Positions 33,147-43,011 of a DNA stretch of 64,000 nucleotides are shown here, in pieces. Within the stretch, counting starts at the first letter, position 1. Each line of letters begins with the position of its first letter. Source of the stretch: Martinezella lusitana (GTDB lineage: Bacteria > Pseudomonadota > Alphaproteobacteria > Rhizobiales > Rhizobiaceae); NCBI RefSeq assembly GCF_010668395.1, contig NZ_WUEY01000010.1, positions 124,001-188,000 of the forward strand, in the 5' to 3' direction. Below the pieces are notes generated by a model, which had not been told where the DNA came from, made no database searches, and saw nothing but the letters and a program-made list of their open reading frames with translations. The translations under genes were made by a program, and so were the position numbers.

Positions 33147-33635
33147 GTGACGACAAAGCAATCTGAAATCGAATCTCTTTATGCCTCCGAGCGAGGGCGG
33201 CTTGAGCGCCTGGCCGGGCGCAAGGTCGGCCGATCGAATGCCGCGGATGTGGTGCAGGATGTATTTGCGGCCGTCTGGTCTCGGGCGATGGAGCACATCA
33301 CGCTGACGCCTGCCTATCTCTCGCGCGCAACGCAGTATATGGCGATCAGCCAGTTCCGCGCCGAGCAGCGCCATGAAAGGATTCTCGGCGGTTTGAGGGA
33401 GGAGCAGTATGCGCCGCCCGTCATACAGCCCGACCAGATTGTTGCCGCACGCCAGGAAGTCAGGCAGCTGCAAACGGCAATCGCTGGCTTGCCTGAGCGA
33501 ACGCGTCAGGTCTTCCTGCTCAATCGGCTGCACAATTGCACCTATGACGAGATAGCGTTCGCCCTTAATATTTCCTACAGCACCGTCGAGCGCGAAATCG
33601 CAAGGGCGCTTCTTGCCTGCAAGAATGCACCGTAG
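33147..33635 (+). CDS. ECF sigma factor, FecI family (cassette B)
   Basis: A 162-residue FecI-type sigma factor starting at GTG 33147. Region 2: SNAADVVQDVFAAVWSRA and AYLSRATQYMAISQFRAE; region 4: LPERTRQVFLLNRLHNCTY and IAFALNISYSTVEREIARAL. The next gene encodes the cognate FecR, followed by an STN-bearing receptor, FhuD and FhuB. Sequence similarity to the cassette A and C sigmas is moderate by eye, so they are old paralogues, not recent copies. Confidence 0.92.
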   Translation: MTTKQSEIESLYASERGRLERLAGRKVGRSNAADVVQDVFAAVWSRAMEHITLTPAYLSRATQYMAISQFRAEQRHERILGGLREEQYAPPVIQPDQIVAARQEVRQLQTAIAGLPERTRQVFLLNRLHNCTYDEIAFALNISYSTVEREIARALLACKNAP

Positions 33636-33737
33636 CAGCGATATTCCTGAGGGTAGGCGGCGCCATCGCGCGATATAAGATATGAGACGCGCATGGGAAG
33701 CCGTGTTCGCATGCTGCAGGGCAGGTGATTTAGGTCA

Positions 33738-34733
33738 ATGGCAGACGATCGACAGCATTTACGCGACCAATCATTGATCGAACGGGAAGCGATTGCCTGG
33801 TTCACCCGCATGAACGGCAAGCCATCGCGGCAGGAGCAGAGCGACTTTCAACGCTGGCTGGAGGTATCCCCCGACCATCGGCGGGTCTACGACGAAGTGT
33901 GCGGCATGTGGCAGGATCTGGGATCGACCGCGTGGCTCGCGAAGGCGGGCGCGGACCCGGACCTGTCGGTCCCCCTGGAAAAGATCCGGCGCCTTCGGGA
34001 TGGACGGAAAGTTGGGAAGATCGGACCGATTGTCGTCGGCTGTCTTGCTTTCCTCGTGGCAGGTTGCTGGTTCTGGTTGGAGCGGCCGACCCTTCTGCAG
34101 GACATGCAGGCGGATTTCGTGTCGCCGCGAGGCGAGCGGCGGCAGATCACCCTTGATGACGGGTCGCGTGTCTTGCTGGATGCGGACACAGCGATCGACG
34201 TTGTGCTGTCAGGCCCGGAAAGGCGAGTACGCCTGTTGCGCGGGACAGCCTTCTTTTCCGTCGTTCACACGGGCAAGCCATTTGTCGTCGAGGCGCAGAA
34301 CGGTGAGGCGAGGGTCCTTGGCACCGAATTCGACGTCGCCATGAAGGAGGATCGCCAGGTCAGCGTTACGCTTGCGAGAGGCAGCGTCGAAGTCGGCATA
34401 AGCGGCGATACGCAAGACGTTCTGCTGAAGCCCGGGGAGAGCGTCGACTACGGCGAATCGGGAATCGGCCAGGTGCAGGAAGCCGTTATTCAGGACGAGA
34501 TGGCCTGGCACGAGGGCCGGTTCGTGTTCAACAACGCGCGGCTCAGCAATGTGCTTGCCCAGATCGGTCGGTATCGGGATGGCAGGATTGTCGTCATCGG
34601 TTCGGCCATCGGCGATCTCAGGGTCAGCGGCAATATCACGCTTGACGACACGGACAAGGCCTTGGCTGCCGTTCAATCCTCCGTCGGCTTCCAGATGCAC
34701 AGCTTCGGCAAACTGACGGTCGTGGGACCATAG
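33738..34733 (+). CDS. FecR-family anti-sigma factor / transmembrane sensor (cassette B)
   Basis: A 331-residue FecR protein. DUF4880-like N-terminus (about 15-60, EREAIAWFTRMNGKPSRQE), membrane helix (about 94-114, KIGPIVVGCLAFLVAGCWFWL region), FecR domain (about 125-225, SPRGERRQITLDDGSRVLLD, RGTAFFSVVHTGKPFVVEA) and C-terminal signalling domain (about 255-330, RFVFNNARLSNVLAQIGRY). Unlike the cassette A and C homologues it has no twin arginine immediately before the helix. Located 102 bases after the sigma gene. Confidence 0.9.
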   Translation: MADDRQHLRDQSLIEREAIAWFTRMNGKPSRQEQSDFQRWLEVSPDHRRVYDEVCGMWQDLGSTAWLAKAGADPDLSVPLEKIRRLRDGRKVGKIGPIVVGCLAFLVAGCWFWLERPTLLQDMQADFVSPRGERRQITLDDGSRVLLDADTAIDVVLSGPERRVRLLRGTAFFSVVHTGKPFVVEAQNGEARVLGTEFDVAMKEDRQVSVTLARGSVEVGISGDTQDVLLKPGESVDYGESGIGQVQEAVIQDEMAWHEGRFVFNNARLSNVLAQIGRYRDGRIVVIGSAIGDLRVSGNITLDDTDKALAAVQSSVGFQMHSFGKLTVVGP

Positions 34734-34874
34734 GCGGTCGCTGAAGATCCGCCCGGAATTATTTCCATAAAATGTGAGGGTACGCGTTCCTCCCGCGCGA
34801 TAGACACTATGAGGAGGCCGGCAAGAAGGGCTCGCCGGTTTCTCTCGCGTTTCGAATATAGCAAGGGCGGACGT

Positions 34875-37307
34875 ATGAGGGGCATGACAACGAAAAGCAG
34901 GACCTTCGTCCTGCTTGCGGCAACGGTCTTGGCGGGTGTTGCGGAAAACAGCATAAGCTTTGGAGCCGCATGGGCGCAGGCTGTCGATCAGCGAACGCAT
35001 AATTTCGACATTCCCGCAAAGCCGATCCGCCAGGCCATGAACGATATCGTTCGCGCAACCGGTATCAACGTCGTCTTTCCCGAAACTGCGGCCGCATCGA
35101 CGATCGGTCGTCCGGTGCACGGTTCCATGAGCACGGCCCAGGCAATCGGCGCGCTTCTTGCCGGCTCCGGGTTGCAATATAATTTCACGAATGCAAATAC
35201 GGTTACGATCGTCGGCGCCTCTCGCGGCGGCGGTGCCGGCACTTCATCCGACGCGACGACGCTTGCGCCGATCGTCGTCAAAGGCGCATCGGCAACCACC
35301 GAGGGGACCAATTCCTATGGCAGCGGTTATGCGAATGTTGCCGGAAAGGAAGAGGTCGCGCTCAAGGAAACTCCACAGTCGGTCTCGGTCGTTACGCGCA
35401 AGCGTATCGAGGACCAGAATCTGACGACGCTCGATCAGGCGATCGCCAACGCGACCGGAATGGTGGTGCAGCAGGCGGATTCCGACCGTCCCGCCTATTA
35501 TTCGCGCGGCTTCCAGGTCAACACGATTCAGATCGGCGGCGTCCCGACGAATATTGCCTTGCCGACGTCGGCGCAGGATCTTGCCATGTACGATCGTGTC
35601 GAGGTTCTCAGGGGACCGGCAGGGTTGCTCAACGGGCTCGGTTCCCCCGGCGGCACCATCAATCTCGTCCGCAAGCTCCCGATGGACGAATTTCACGTTA
35701 CCGACGAAGTCTCCGCCGGCTCCTATCGCAATCTTCGCAACGAACTCGACGTGACCGGTCCGCTGAACAGCGACGGCAGCCTGCGCGGCCGTGTCGTCGG
35801 GACGTTGCAGACCCAGGATTTCAAGGAGGACGACACCTACCGCCGGCTCGGGCAGATCTATGGCGTGCTTGAAGGCGATATAACGGACAATACGACGATC
35901 CGGGGAGGTGCCTACTACCAGGGCAGCCCCGCGCGGGAAAACTGGGTCGGCATCCCCGTGACGACCGACTACAAATTTCTGGATGCGCCCCGCTCGGCGT
36001 TCTTCGGCTCGCCCTGGAATAAAAGCACGTATAGCCAGACCGGCGCGTTCGTCGAACTCGAACATGAGTTCGACAACGGCTGGAAGACGAAGGCGACCCT
36101 CAACTACGCCCGCTACCAGAGCAACATCATCGCAAATTCGATCAACAGCATGGTCGATCCTTCCTCGTTGACGGCCAATATCGTTGCCAACAAGTGGGCT
36201 CAGGACGATCGGCAATACGGGCTCGACTGGTACACGACAGGTCCGGTTGACCTGGGTGGTCGCGAGCACAAGCTGACATTCGGCGTCAATGCCTCGCATG
36301 AGGACCTGGGACAGACGAATTATTACGGTCCCGCCGGCGACGAGTTCTATAGCCATACCGGGAGCATTTTCGACTGGGACGTACCCGAGCCGGATTTCCC
36401 GAATGTTTATGGCCGGCACACCCTGACGAACCAGTATGGCGTCTATGGCAATGCCCGGATCAGCCTTGCGGATCCCTTGACGCTGGTCGCGGGCGGACGG
36501 GTCATCTGGTGGAACAGCTCCTACAAGCCGAATGCCGATGAAAACTACTGGGGCGATACCAGCACGCACGACGACATCGGCCCCAAGGCCATTCCCTTTG
36601 CCGGCCTGATCTATGATTTGAACGACACCCTCTCCGTCTATGGGAGCTACGCCAAGATCTTTCAGCCCCAGGTCACGCGGGATGTGAGCGGTAACCTTCT
36701 GGCACCCGTGCAAGGTCAGCAATACGAAGTCGGCCTCAAGGGCAGCTTTCTGGACGACAAGCTGAATGCGTCGGTCGCCCTGTTCAGCCTGACGCAGAAG
36801 AACCGTGCGATGGCCGATCCCAGCGATCCCACCGGCTCGATTTACTTTGCTCAAGGCAAGGCGCGCGCTCAGGGGCTCGACTTCGAAATCTCCGGCCGGG
36901 TGACGGATCAGTGGAATGTCTTTGCGGGCTATACCTACACGAATACCAGGAACTATGACGACAGCAACAGCACGGACTACGTCGCGTTCAGCTCGATCGC
37001 GCCCCGTCACCTGTTCAAGCTGTGGACGACCTACACGTTGCCGAACGATCTCGACAAATGGACGATTGGTGGCGGTCTTTATGCCTCCAGCAGTTTCTAC
37101 AATGAAGACTCCGGCGGAAAGCTGGTCGCGCCGGGTTACATGACGGCTTCGGCATCGGTGTCCTATAAGCTCAACGAGCACTACACGGCATCGCTGAGCG
37201 TCGATAACATCTTCAACAGGGAATATGTTCGGTCGATCAACAACACGACCACCGGCTTCTACGGCGATCCCCGTACCTTCCTCCTCAAGGTGAAGGCAAC
37301 GTGGTAG
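34875..37307 (+). CDS. TonB-dependent siderophore receptor with STN domain (cassette B, FhuE-like)
   Basis: Outer-membrane receptor, 810 residues from ATG 34875 (a run of GGGCGG precedes it; an ATG at 34809 would add 22 residues). Signal peptide MRGMTTKSRTFVLLAATVLA to AWAQ; STN domain (about 38-110, AKPIRQAMNDIVRATGINVVF); plug with KETPQSVSVVTRKRIED and RVEVLRGPAGLLNGLGSPGG; barrel ending in KVKATW. Plug and barrel features (QADSDRPAYYSRGFQVNTIQI, QGSPARENWVGIPV) resemble FhuE-type coprogen/rhodotorulate receptors as recalled. The last codons overlap the fhuD GTG start. Confidence 0.9.
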   Translation: MRGMTTKSRTFVLLAATVLAGVAENSISFGAAWAQAVDQRTHNFDIPAKPIRQAMNDIVRATGINVVFPETAAASTIGRPVHGSMSTAQAIGALLAGSGLQYNFTNANTVTIVGASRGGGAGTSSDATTLAPIVVKGASATTEGTNSYGSGYANVAGKEEVALKETPQSVSVVTRKRIEDQNLTTLDQAIANATGMVVQQADSDRPAYYSRGFQVNTIQIGGVPTNIALPTSAQDLAMYDRVEVLRGPAGLLNGLGSPGGTINLVRKLPMDEFHVTDEVSAGSYRNLRNELDVTGPLNSDGSLRGRVVGTLQTQDFKEDDTYRRLGQIYGVLEGDITDNTTIRGGAYYQGSPARENWVGIPVTTDYKFLDAPRSAFFGSPWNKSTYSQTGAFVELEHEFDNGWKTKATLNYARYQSNIIANSINSMVDPSSLTANIVANKWAQDDRQYGLDWYTTGPVDLGGREHKLTFGVNASHEDLGQTNYYGPAGDEFYSHTGSIFDWDVPEPDFPNVYGRHTLTNQYGVYGNARISLADPLTLVAGGRVIWWNSSYKPNADENYWGDTSTHDDIGPKAIPFAGLIYDLNDTLSVYGSYAKIFQPQVTRDVSGNLLAPVQGQQYEVGLKGSFLDDKLNASVALFSLTQKNRAMADPSDPTGSIYFAQGKARAQGLDFEISGRVTDQWNVFAGYTYTNTRNYDDSNSTDYVAFSSIAPRHLFKLWTTYTLPNDLDKWTIGGGLYASSSFYNEDSGGKLVAPGYMTASASVSYKLNEHYTASLSVDNIFNREYVRSINNTTTGFYGDPRTFLLKVKATW

Positions 37308-38236
37308 GAACCTTCCGGTTCCCTTCAGCCACGTCTTCCAAACTAGGAAGACGTGGCTTCTTGCAGGCCATGGCGCTTGCATTTGCAGGCCTTGCTCCGG
37401 GGCATTCCGCGCGTGCCGCAAAGGCCGGTCTTCGGGTTGCGAGCCTGGATATCACGGCGACGCATATCGCCGTTTCGGCCGGCGCCAATTTGATCGCGGC
37501 GGCGTCTGCAGGCGGCTTTCGCGCCGGAAGCGCCGACCTCGTTCTGGACGCGGGCATTGTCGATATCGGACATCCGGCCGAACCGAATCTGGAGCTTCTG
37601 CAAAGCCTGCGTCCGGATTTGCTGCTCGCGGCATGGCCTCTCGCGGAGGACGCTCCGGTACGTCGCATCGCGCCCGCGCTGACATTGGATCTGTTCGGCA
37701 ACGGCGACGACTGGCTCACCCGGATAGAGCGCGCGGTTCTTGCAACCGGCGAACGGGTCGGCAGCGGAGAAACTGCAAACGAGGCCCGTGCCGCCGCGGA
37801 ACGGCAATTCAATGAAGCGAAACAGTCGGTCGCAGGCCGCGAGATTCCGCCGATCTATCTGGTCAATCTGAACCAGGATGGAGCCAGTCTCCTCGTCTAT
37901 GGCCGCAACAGCCTGATGGACGCGGTGATGCAGCGGCTCGGCATCGGCAATGCGTGGGCTTCCGAAGCCGACATGTGGGGTTGGTCCCGTGCCGATCCGC
38001 AGGCTCTCATGGACCGTCCCGAAGCCACGATCATGCACCTCCAGCAATATTGGGAAGGGCCGGGACTGGCCATGCGCCGGCTGACCAGCGGGCCAATATG
38101 GAATGCCTTGCCGCAAATACGGACCGGCCGTTTTCGAATCCTCCCGCCGATCGATATCTTCGGCGGCCTGCCCAGTGCCGTGCGTTTCGCGGCACTGATC
38201 ACCGGCACGCTCGATAGTCGCCAGACCGCCCGATGA
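37301..38236 (+). CDS. FhuD-like periplasmic siderophore-binding protein (cassette B)
   Basis: Binding protein of 311 residues, starting at GTG 37301 inside the receptor's terminal ACG TGG TAG. Twin-arginine signal LGRRGFLQAMALAFAG, with cleavage near SARAA. The mature part has LRVASLDITATHIAVSAGANL, EPNLELLQSLRPDLLLAAW and a C-terminal RILPPIDIFGGLPSAVRFAA. The FhuB permease gene overlaps its stop (ATGA). Candidate ligand: the same ferric hydroxamate as the FhuE-like receptor. Confidence 0.9.
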   Translation: MVGTFRFPSATSSKLGRRGFLQAMALAFAGLAPGHSARAAKAGLRVASLDITATHIAVSAGANLIAAASAGGFRAGSADLVLDAGIVDIGHPAEPNLELLQSLRPDLLLAAWPLAEDAPVRRIAPALTLDLFGNGDDWLTRIERAVLATGERVGSGETANEARAAAERQFNEAKQSVAGREIPPIYLVNLNQDGASLLVYGRNSLMDAVMQRLGIGNAWASEADMWGWSRADPQALMDRPEATIMHLQQYWEGPGLAMRRLTSGPIWNALPQIRTGRFRILPPIDIFGGLPSAVRFAALITGTLDSRQTAR

Positions 38237-40218
38237 CGGACCGGGCGATGGTGGGAAAGGTGAAATCCAACCGTGCGGCGCTCGCGCTCATCGCTCTTGC
38301 GGTCTTGCTGTCTGTTTCAACTGTTTGCCGCATGGCTCGAATGCTATCGGCCTCAGCCTCCGGCGACACGACCTTCGCGGTGCTCGCCATCGAATTCCAA
38401 TTTCTGCCCCGCATGGCGGTTTGCCTGCTGGCGGGCGCTGCCCTTGGGCAGGCAGGGCTCGTCATGCAACGGGTCTTGCGAAATCCCCTGGCCGAGCCGA
38501 CAACGATCGGGGTGTCCGCCGGCGCGCAACTGGCGATCATGTCCGCTTCGCTGTTTGCGCCTTCCCTGCTCCTGTCGGGAAAGGAGTGGCTGGCCATTGC
38601 AGGCGGGCTTGCCGCCACCGGTCTGGCTTTCGCCGCGGCGAGCGCTGCGAGGTTCTCGCCCCTGGCGCTTCTTCTGTCGGGATTGGTCGTCGGCCTGTTG
38701 TGCAACTCCGTTGCCGGCATCCTGATGCTCTTTCGCTGGCAGTATCTTGGAGACTTCTTCTTCTGGAGTTCCGGCTCGCTGGCTCAGAACGACTGGTCGG
38801 CCATTTCGTACCTGCTGCCGCGCGTTCTCGGTTGCACCGCTGCGCTCCTGCTGTTGCTTCGGCCACTATCCGCCATGTCCCTCGGCGACGACGCCGTGCG
38901 TGCCCTGGGGCTGTCGGCACGGTCGGTCCGCTTGACGGCTTTGGCCATCGCCGTTCTGCTGTCGGCTTTCGTGGTCGCGGCCGCCGGAATGCTCGGTTTC
39001 GTCGGCCTGGCCGCTCCGGCGATCGCCAGGATGATCGGCGCGCGAACCTTCAGGAGACAGTTGGCCATGTCATCGGTCGTGGGGGGCTTGCTCCTGTGGA
39101 GCGCCGACGAAGCCGTGCAGTGGGCGGGAAGCCTCTGGCCCGGGATGCCGACGGGGGTCGCGACGGCGCTGCTGGGCGCACCTCTCTTGCTGTTGCTGCT
39201 TCGGCGAATACCGCATGGCCCGGCAAGTCCGGACAGTTCGCTTTATGCGTATCGACGGACCCGAAACCCTGCTTTCGTCCTCACCGGGCTAACGATCTTC
39301 TCGATCGTGCTCCTCTGGCTTGCCCTCGACTTCGGAAAAACAGCGGATGGCTGGGTGTTTGCTCATTGGGATGATTTCATGTCGCTGGCGACATGGCGCT
39401 GGCCCCGTGTTCTGGCGTCGTTCTTTGCCGGCGGCATGATCGCGCTGGCGGGAAGCATGATCCAGAAGACGACCGGAAACACCATGGCGTCGCCTGAAAT
39501 CCTTGGGATATCCTCGGGCGCGGTGCTCGGCGTCCTCGCCATGTACATGTTTTTTGCCGCGCCAAGTCGAAGCGCCCAGATCGTCGGGAGCAGCATCGGT
39601 GCATTCCTGACCTTTGTCATCCTGGCCTTGCTGGAAAGGCGACGCTCCTCCTCGAATGGCGGGCTGCTGCTGACGGGGATCGGGATCGGCACGGTGTTCG
39701 GAGCGCTTGTATCGCTTCTGCTCGCAAGCGGCGATCCCAGGATGGGAGTACTGCTGCCCCTGATGACCGGCTCCACCTATCAGGTGACGGCATCGCAAAG
39801 TGAGGCAATCGCGCTTCTTGGCATCACGGGCTTCATCCTCAGCCTCGGATGCTCCCGCTGGCTGACGATCTTCTCCCTGGGCGAGCCCACAGGCTTATCG
39901 CTCGGCATGAACCTTGTGAACGTCAGAATATTGCTCCTGCTGCTCATTTCGGTGCTGACGGCGGCAGCCACCACGGTCATCGGGCCAATCAGTTTTGTCG
40001 GGCTGACGGCGCCGCATCTGGCATCGTTGCTTGGCTGCAAGGGGACGAAAAGCGAGTTGGCGGTTTCAGCCCTGGTCGGTGCCGTGGTGATGGTTGCGGC
40101 CGATTGGCTCGGGCGCAGCCTGGCATTTCCCTATCAATCGCCCGCCGGGCTGCTTGCAAGTGTGGTCGGCGTCGGATTTTTCCTGCTTGCCGCGCCTGCC
40201 CTCAAGGCGAGGCGATAG
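38233..40218 (+). CDS. FhuB-like double-length ferric siderophore permease (cassette B)
   Basis: Permease of 661 residues with two fused FecCD halves. First half: LGQAGLVMQRVLRNPLAEPT and GFVGLAAPAIARMIGART. Second half: LAGSMIQKTTGNTMASPEIL and SFVGLTAPHLASLLG. The helix loop WSSGSLAQNDWSAISYLLPR is shared in nearly the same form with the cassette A permease. No ATPase gene follows; the next gene converges from the opposite strand. It must use an ATPase encoded elsewhere, for example the FhuC of cassette A. Confidence 0.92.
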   Translation: MTDRAMVGKVKSNRAALALIALAVLLSVSTVCRMARMLSASASGDTTFAVLAIEFQFLPRMAVCLLAGAALGQAGLVMQRVLRNPLAEPTTIGVSAGAQLAIMSASLFAPSLLLSGKEWLAIAGGLAATGLAFAAASAARFSPLALLLSGLVVGLLCNSVAGILMLFRWQYLGDFFFWSSGSLAQNDWSAISYLLPRVLGCTAALLLLLRPLSAMSLGDDAVRALGLSARSVRLTALAIAVLLSAFVVAAAGMLGFVGLAAPAIARMIGARTFRRQLAMSSVVGGLLLWSADEAVQWAGSLWPGMPTGVATALLGAPLLLLLLRRIPHGPASPDSSLYAYRRTRNPAFVLTGLTIFSIVLLWLALDFGKTADGWVFAHWDDFMSLATWRWPRVLASFFAGGMIALAGSMIQKTTGNTMASPEILGISSGAVLGVLAMYMFFAAPSRSAQIVGSSIGAFLTFVILALLERRRSSSNGGLLLTGIGIGTVFGALVSLLLASGDPRMGVLLPLMTGSTYQVTASQSEAIALLGITGFILSLGCSRWLTIFSLGEPTGLSLGMNLVNVRILLLLLISVLTAAATTVIGPISFVGLTAPHLASLLGCKGTKSELAVSALVGAVVMVAADWLGRSLAFPYQSPAGLLASVVGVGFFLLAAPALKARR

Positions 40219-40269
40219 GTCTCGTGGCGGATGCGGGCATTGAAGAAAGCAGCGGGCTGAGCTTTGCCG

Positions 40270-41943
40270 TCATGGCACTTCCCCCTCGACCAGCCTCGGC
40301 CGCTGCACACGGTCATCCTCGACGATCCGGCCGTTTTCCATGCGCACGATGCGGTCTGCGACATGGAAGTAGCGGTCGTCATGGGAAATCACGATCAGCG
40401 TCCGGCCCTGTGCCTTCAGCTCGGGAAGCAGTTCCTCGTAGAAGACCCGGCGGAAGTCCGGGTCCTGGTCGGCGGCCCATTCGTCGGTGACGATGACCGG
40501 CCGGCGCTCCAGCCAGGCCTGGACAAGGGCGAGCCGCTTGCGCTGGCCGGTCGACAGGTCCGTCGTCGTGAAGTGGTCGTCCTGAAGCCTGACCTTGTGG
40601 GCGATGCCCAGCCGCTGCAGATGCGGTCCCGCCTCTTCCGGCAGGGCGCCGTAGACGAGGTCGTCGAACAGGTAGTAGTCCGAAAAGATCGTGGAGAAAA
40701 GCTGGCGATAGCGGTCGCGGTCCTCCGGCATTACCACGATGCCATCGTGCAGAAGCGAGCCTTGCTGCGGCATATAGAGCCCGAGCAGCAGCTTGATCAG
40801 CGTCGTCTTGCCCGAGCCGTTCTCACCGACGATGAACAGCAGCTCGCCGGCATGGATGGTGAAGTCGATCGGCCCCAGGATAAAGGGTGCGATATCGTCC
40901 CTGGCGGAAAAGGCATAGGTGACGCCGCGCAACTCGATCGACTGTATCGCCGGAATGGGGGCGTTCCCGCCGGTGTCTGCCAGGAGGGGGATATTGGGCT
41001 CATGCTGGTCGAGTTCGGCCGATAGCGCGGCAATCCGGGCAAAGGAAATCCGCGCCTGGTCGAAGACGGGCAGGGCGCCGGCGATCTGCTCGACCGGTCC
41101 CTTGACATAGAGCAGCACGATGACGGCGCCGCTGATCACGGCATTGTCGATGCCGAGCTGCTTGCGGCAAGCGAGGAGCAGCCCGATCATGACGAAGAAG
41201 ACGGCTGAGCCGGCGGCGTCGGCAATCCAGTGCAGCCGCATGGCGCGGCTCTTCAGCGCGGCGATCCGGTCTGCGGCCCCCGACAAAAGGACGCCGAAGA
41301 CGCGCTCCCGCCGTGGCCGGCTGATCTTCAGCTCCTTCGCCCCGTCGGTGATCGCCCGGTACTGCTTGTGCAGCTCGTCCTGGGCGACCCGCACCTCCTG
41401 ATAGTCGCGGATCCAGGCGCGCTGGGAGATCATGTTGATGACGATGCCAAGCGCCAGCGAGACGACGGCCAGCAGAAAGACCACCGTCGACAGGGAAAGC
41501 AGATAGGCGAAGCTGCCAATGGTGATGGCGAGCGCGATCGCATAGCCCGAGAAATTGAAGGTGAAAGCCGAAACCGTATCGACATCGCCGGTCAGCACCG
41601 ACATCAGCCGCCAGGAGCGGTGTGCCTCCAGCGCAGCGATCGGCGCGCGCAGGATCCTCGCGGAAATATCCTTGCGCAGGGCGGCGATGATCCTTTGGCC
41701 GAAGATGCTGTTGATCGCACCGGAAATCGCCGTGCCGGCGACGCTCAACACACACAGGCCGGCAAACCGGGCAAGCAGCGAAAACGAAATGGTGTCGCCG
41801 TCATGCAGGCCGGCATTGATCGTCGCCAACAGCCACGCTGTCGCCAGACCGCCCAGGATCCCGACCACCGTCGCGAACACAACCACCGGCCAGAACGGGC
41901 GCAGCAAGCGGAAAACGACGCCGAAAATCTTCTCCTGTTTCAA
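40270..41943 (-). CDS. Cyclic-peptide/siderophore export ABC transporter (PvdE/SyrD-like)
   Basis: Single-chain half-transporter of 557 residues: six membrane helices (about 15-290) and an ATPase domain (about 330-550). Walker A GENGSGKTT (373-381), signature LSTGQRKRLAL, and the Walker B region VTDEWAADQDPDFRRVFYEE, whose DEWAADQDP form is typical of the PvdE/SyrD/YojI subfamily that exports NRPS peptides such as pyoverdine precursors. The start is TTG 41943 with GGAGA seven bases before it. It converges on the cassette B permease with a 51-base gap. No siderophore synthetase is in the window. Confidence 0.88.
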   Translation of the reverse strand: MKQEKIFGVVFRLLRPFWPVVVFATVVGILGGLATAWLLATINAGLHDGDTISFSLLARFAGLCVLSVAGTAISGAINSIFGQRIIAALRKDISARILRAPIAALEAHRSWRLMSVLTGDVDTVSAFTFNFSGYAIALAITIGSFAYLLSLSTVVFLLAVVSLALGIVINMISQRAWIRDYQEVRVAQDELHKQYRAITDGAKELKISRPRRERVFGVLLSGAADRIAALKSRAMRLHWIADAAGSAVFFVMIGLLLACRKQLGIDNAVISGAVIVLLYVKGPVEQIAGALPVFDQARISFARIAALSAELDQHEPNIPLLADTGGNAPIPAIQSIELRGVTYAFSARDDIAPFILGPIDFTIHAGELLFIVGENGSGKTTLIKLLLGLYMPQQGSLLHDGIVVMPEDRDRYRQLFSTIFSDYYLFDDLVYGALPEEAGPHLQRLGIAHKVRLQDDHFTTTDLSTGQRKRLALVQAWLERRPVIVTDEWAADQDPDFRRVFYEELLPELKAQGRTLIVISHDDRYFHVADRIVRMENGRIVEDDRVQRPRLVEGEVP

Positions 41944-42425
41944 TCGTCCATCTCCAAAATCATCGAGGGCGATCGCACGTCCCTATGTGTTAGACGAACC
42001 AGCGCGCGAAAATTGGAAAATAAAATCCGCGGGTTCATGAGATTTGTCTTTGCATGGGCCACAGGAGGTCTGGCCCATCGACACGCTGAATGGATCGCGA
42101 CATCCGCGATATGGCCAATCACGCCTGTGTGGGGCACTGCGCGGCTAGCCTTCAAATGAGCCGCGCGGCTGGAGAGTTGTTGCGTATTAGTCACGGATCG
42201 GAACAAACGTTGTTTTTCGCGGCAGCCAAGTGATGCGGGCAATCCCGGATCACGGAGAGCTTATGCCATGAAAAAACATGATAATTCTAATCATATTTTG
42301 TCGAAACGACGGATTTCCATCCGATCGGCCCGCTTTTGAACTATTGCGGTGCCGGTCAATCCTGATTAGTCGCTGACTGCAGCGGGGTAGCAGGTGCAAT
42401 ATTTTCGCGTTGGCGGGAAGTGACT
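41944..42425. other. 482-base intergenic region before iron cassette C
   Basis: Divergent spacer between the exporter gene and the cassette C sigma gene; it must hold both promoters. The RirA-like TGA-N9-TCA element is at 42279-42293, in an AT-rich segment. No additional gene was recognised; the open frames here have no domain resemblance. Confidence 0.55.
42279..42293. promoter_or_regulatory. RirA-type iron-responsive operator (IRO box) candidate
   Basis: TGA-TAATTCTAA-TCA fits exactly the TGA-N9-TCA IRO consensus of the rhizobial iron regulator RirA. It is extended to ATGAT-N7-ATCAT as a true inverted repeat. It lies about 130 bases before the cassette C sigma gene and could also act on the divergent exporter gene. 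Assignment to RirA rests on the motif only. Confidence 0.6.
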
Positions 42426-42935
42426 ATGAGTTGGGATTTAAACGGTCTCTTTAGACGGCATGCCAAGGAAGTCGTACGCTTCCTGTGCCGGCGCGGCATG
42501 AACAGGGAAACGGCCCACGATCTCACCCAGGATGCGTTCGTGCGGTTGCTGTCCTATAATGGCCGCTCCGATCGCGGCCAAGGCAATCCGCGGGCGCTTC
42601 TTTTCCATGTCGCCCGCAATCTCAGCATCGATTTCTATCGGCGGGAGCGCTTGGTCCAATATGCCGACCTGACGGATGAAGAGTTTCTTGCGATTCCCGA
42701 TCTCAGTCCTTCGGTCGAAACGATTGTCTACGATCAGCAGCGCCTCGCAATTACCGCCGCCGCGCTTGCTGAGCTTCCCGAACGCACCCGGCTTGCGTTC
42801 GAACTGCACCGGCTCGGCGATATGACGATCAACGAGGTTGCCGAGCAGCTCGAACTGTCGTCGACACGGACATGGGCGTTGATTCGGGAGGCTTACCACC
42901 ATATTCGCCAGCGCCTGCAGGCTGCTACCGACTGA
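42426..42935 (+). CDS. ECF sigma factor, FecI family (cassette C)
   Basis: A 169-residue FecI-type sigma factor. ATG 42426 is preferred because GGGAAG ends five bases before it; a GTG at 42420 is also in frame. Region 2: ETAHDLTQDAFVRLLSYNG and RALLFHVARNLSIDFYRRE; region 4: LPERTRLAFELHRLGDMTI and VAEQLELSSTRTWALIREA. It heads the third sigma/anti-sigma/receptor/FhuD/FhuB cassette. Confidence 0.92.
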   Translation: MSWDLNGLFRRHAKEVVRFLCRRGMNRETAHDLTQDAFVRLLSYNGRSDRGQGNPRALLFHVARNLSIDFYRRERLVQYADLTDEEFLAIPDLSPSVETIVYDQQRLAITAAALAELPERTRLAFELHRLGDMTINEVAEQLELSSTRTWALIREAYHHIRQRLQAATD

Positions 42936-43011
42936 CGTACGGATAAATTGAAGCGCTTGTTCGTTTCCATCTATAGTGTTCAACCGATCAGGCTTACCGA
43001 CAAGACCAATC

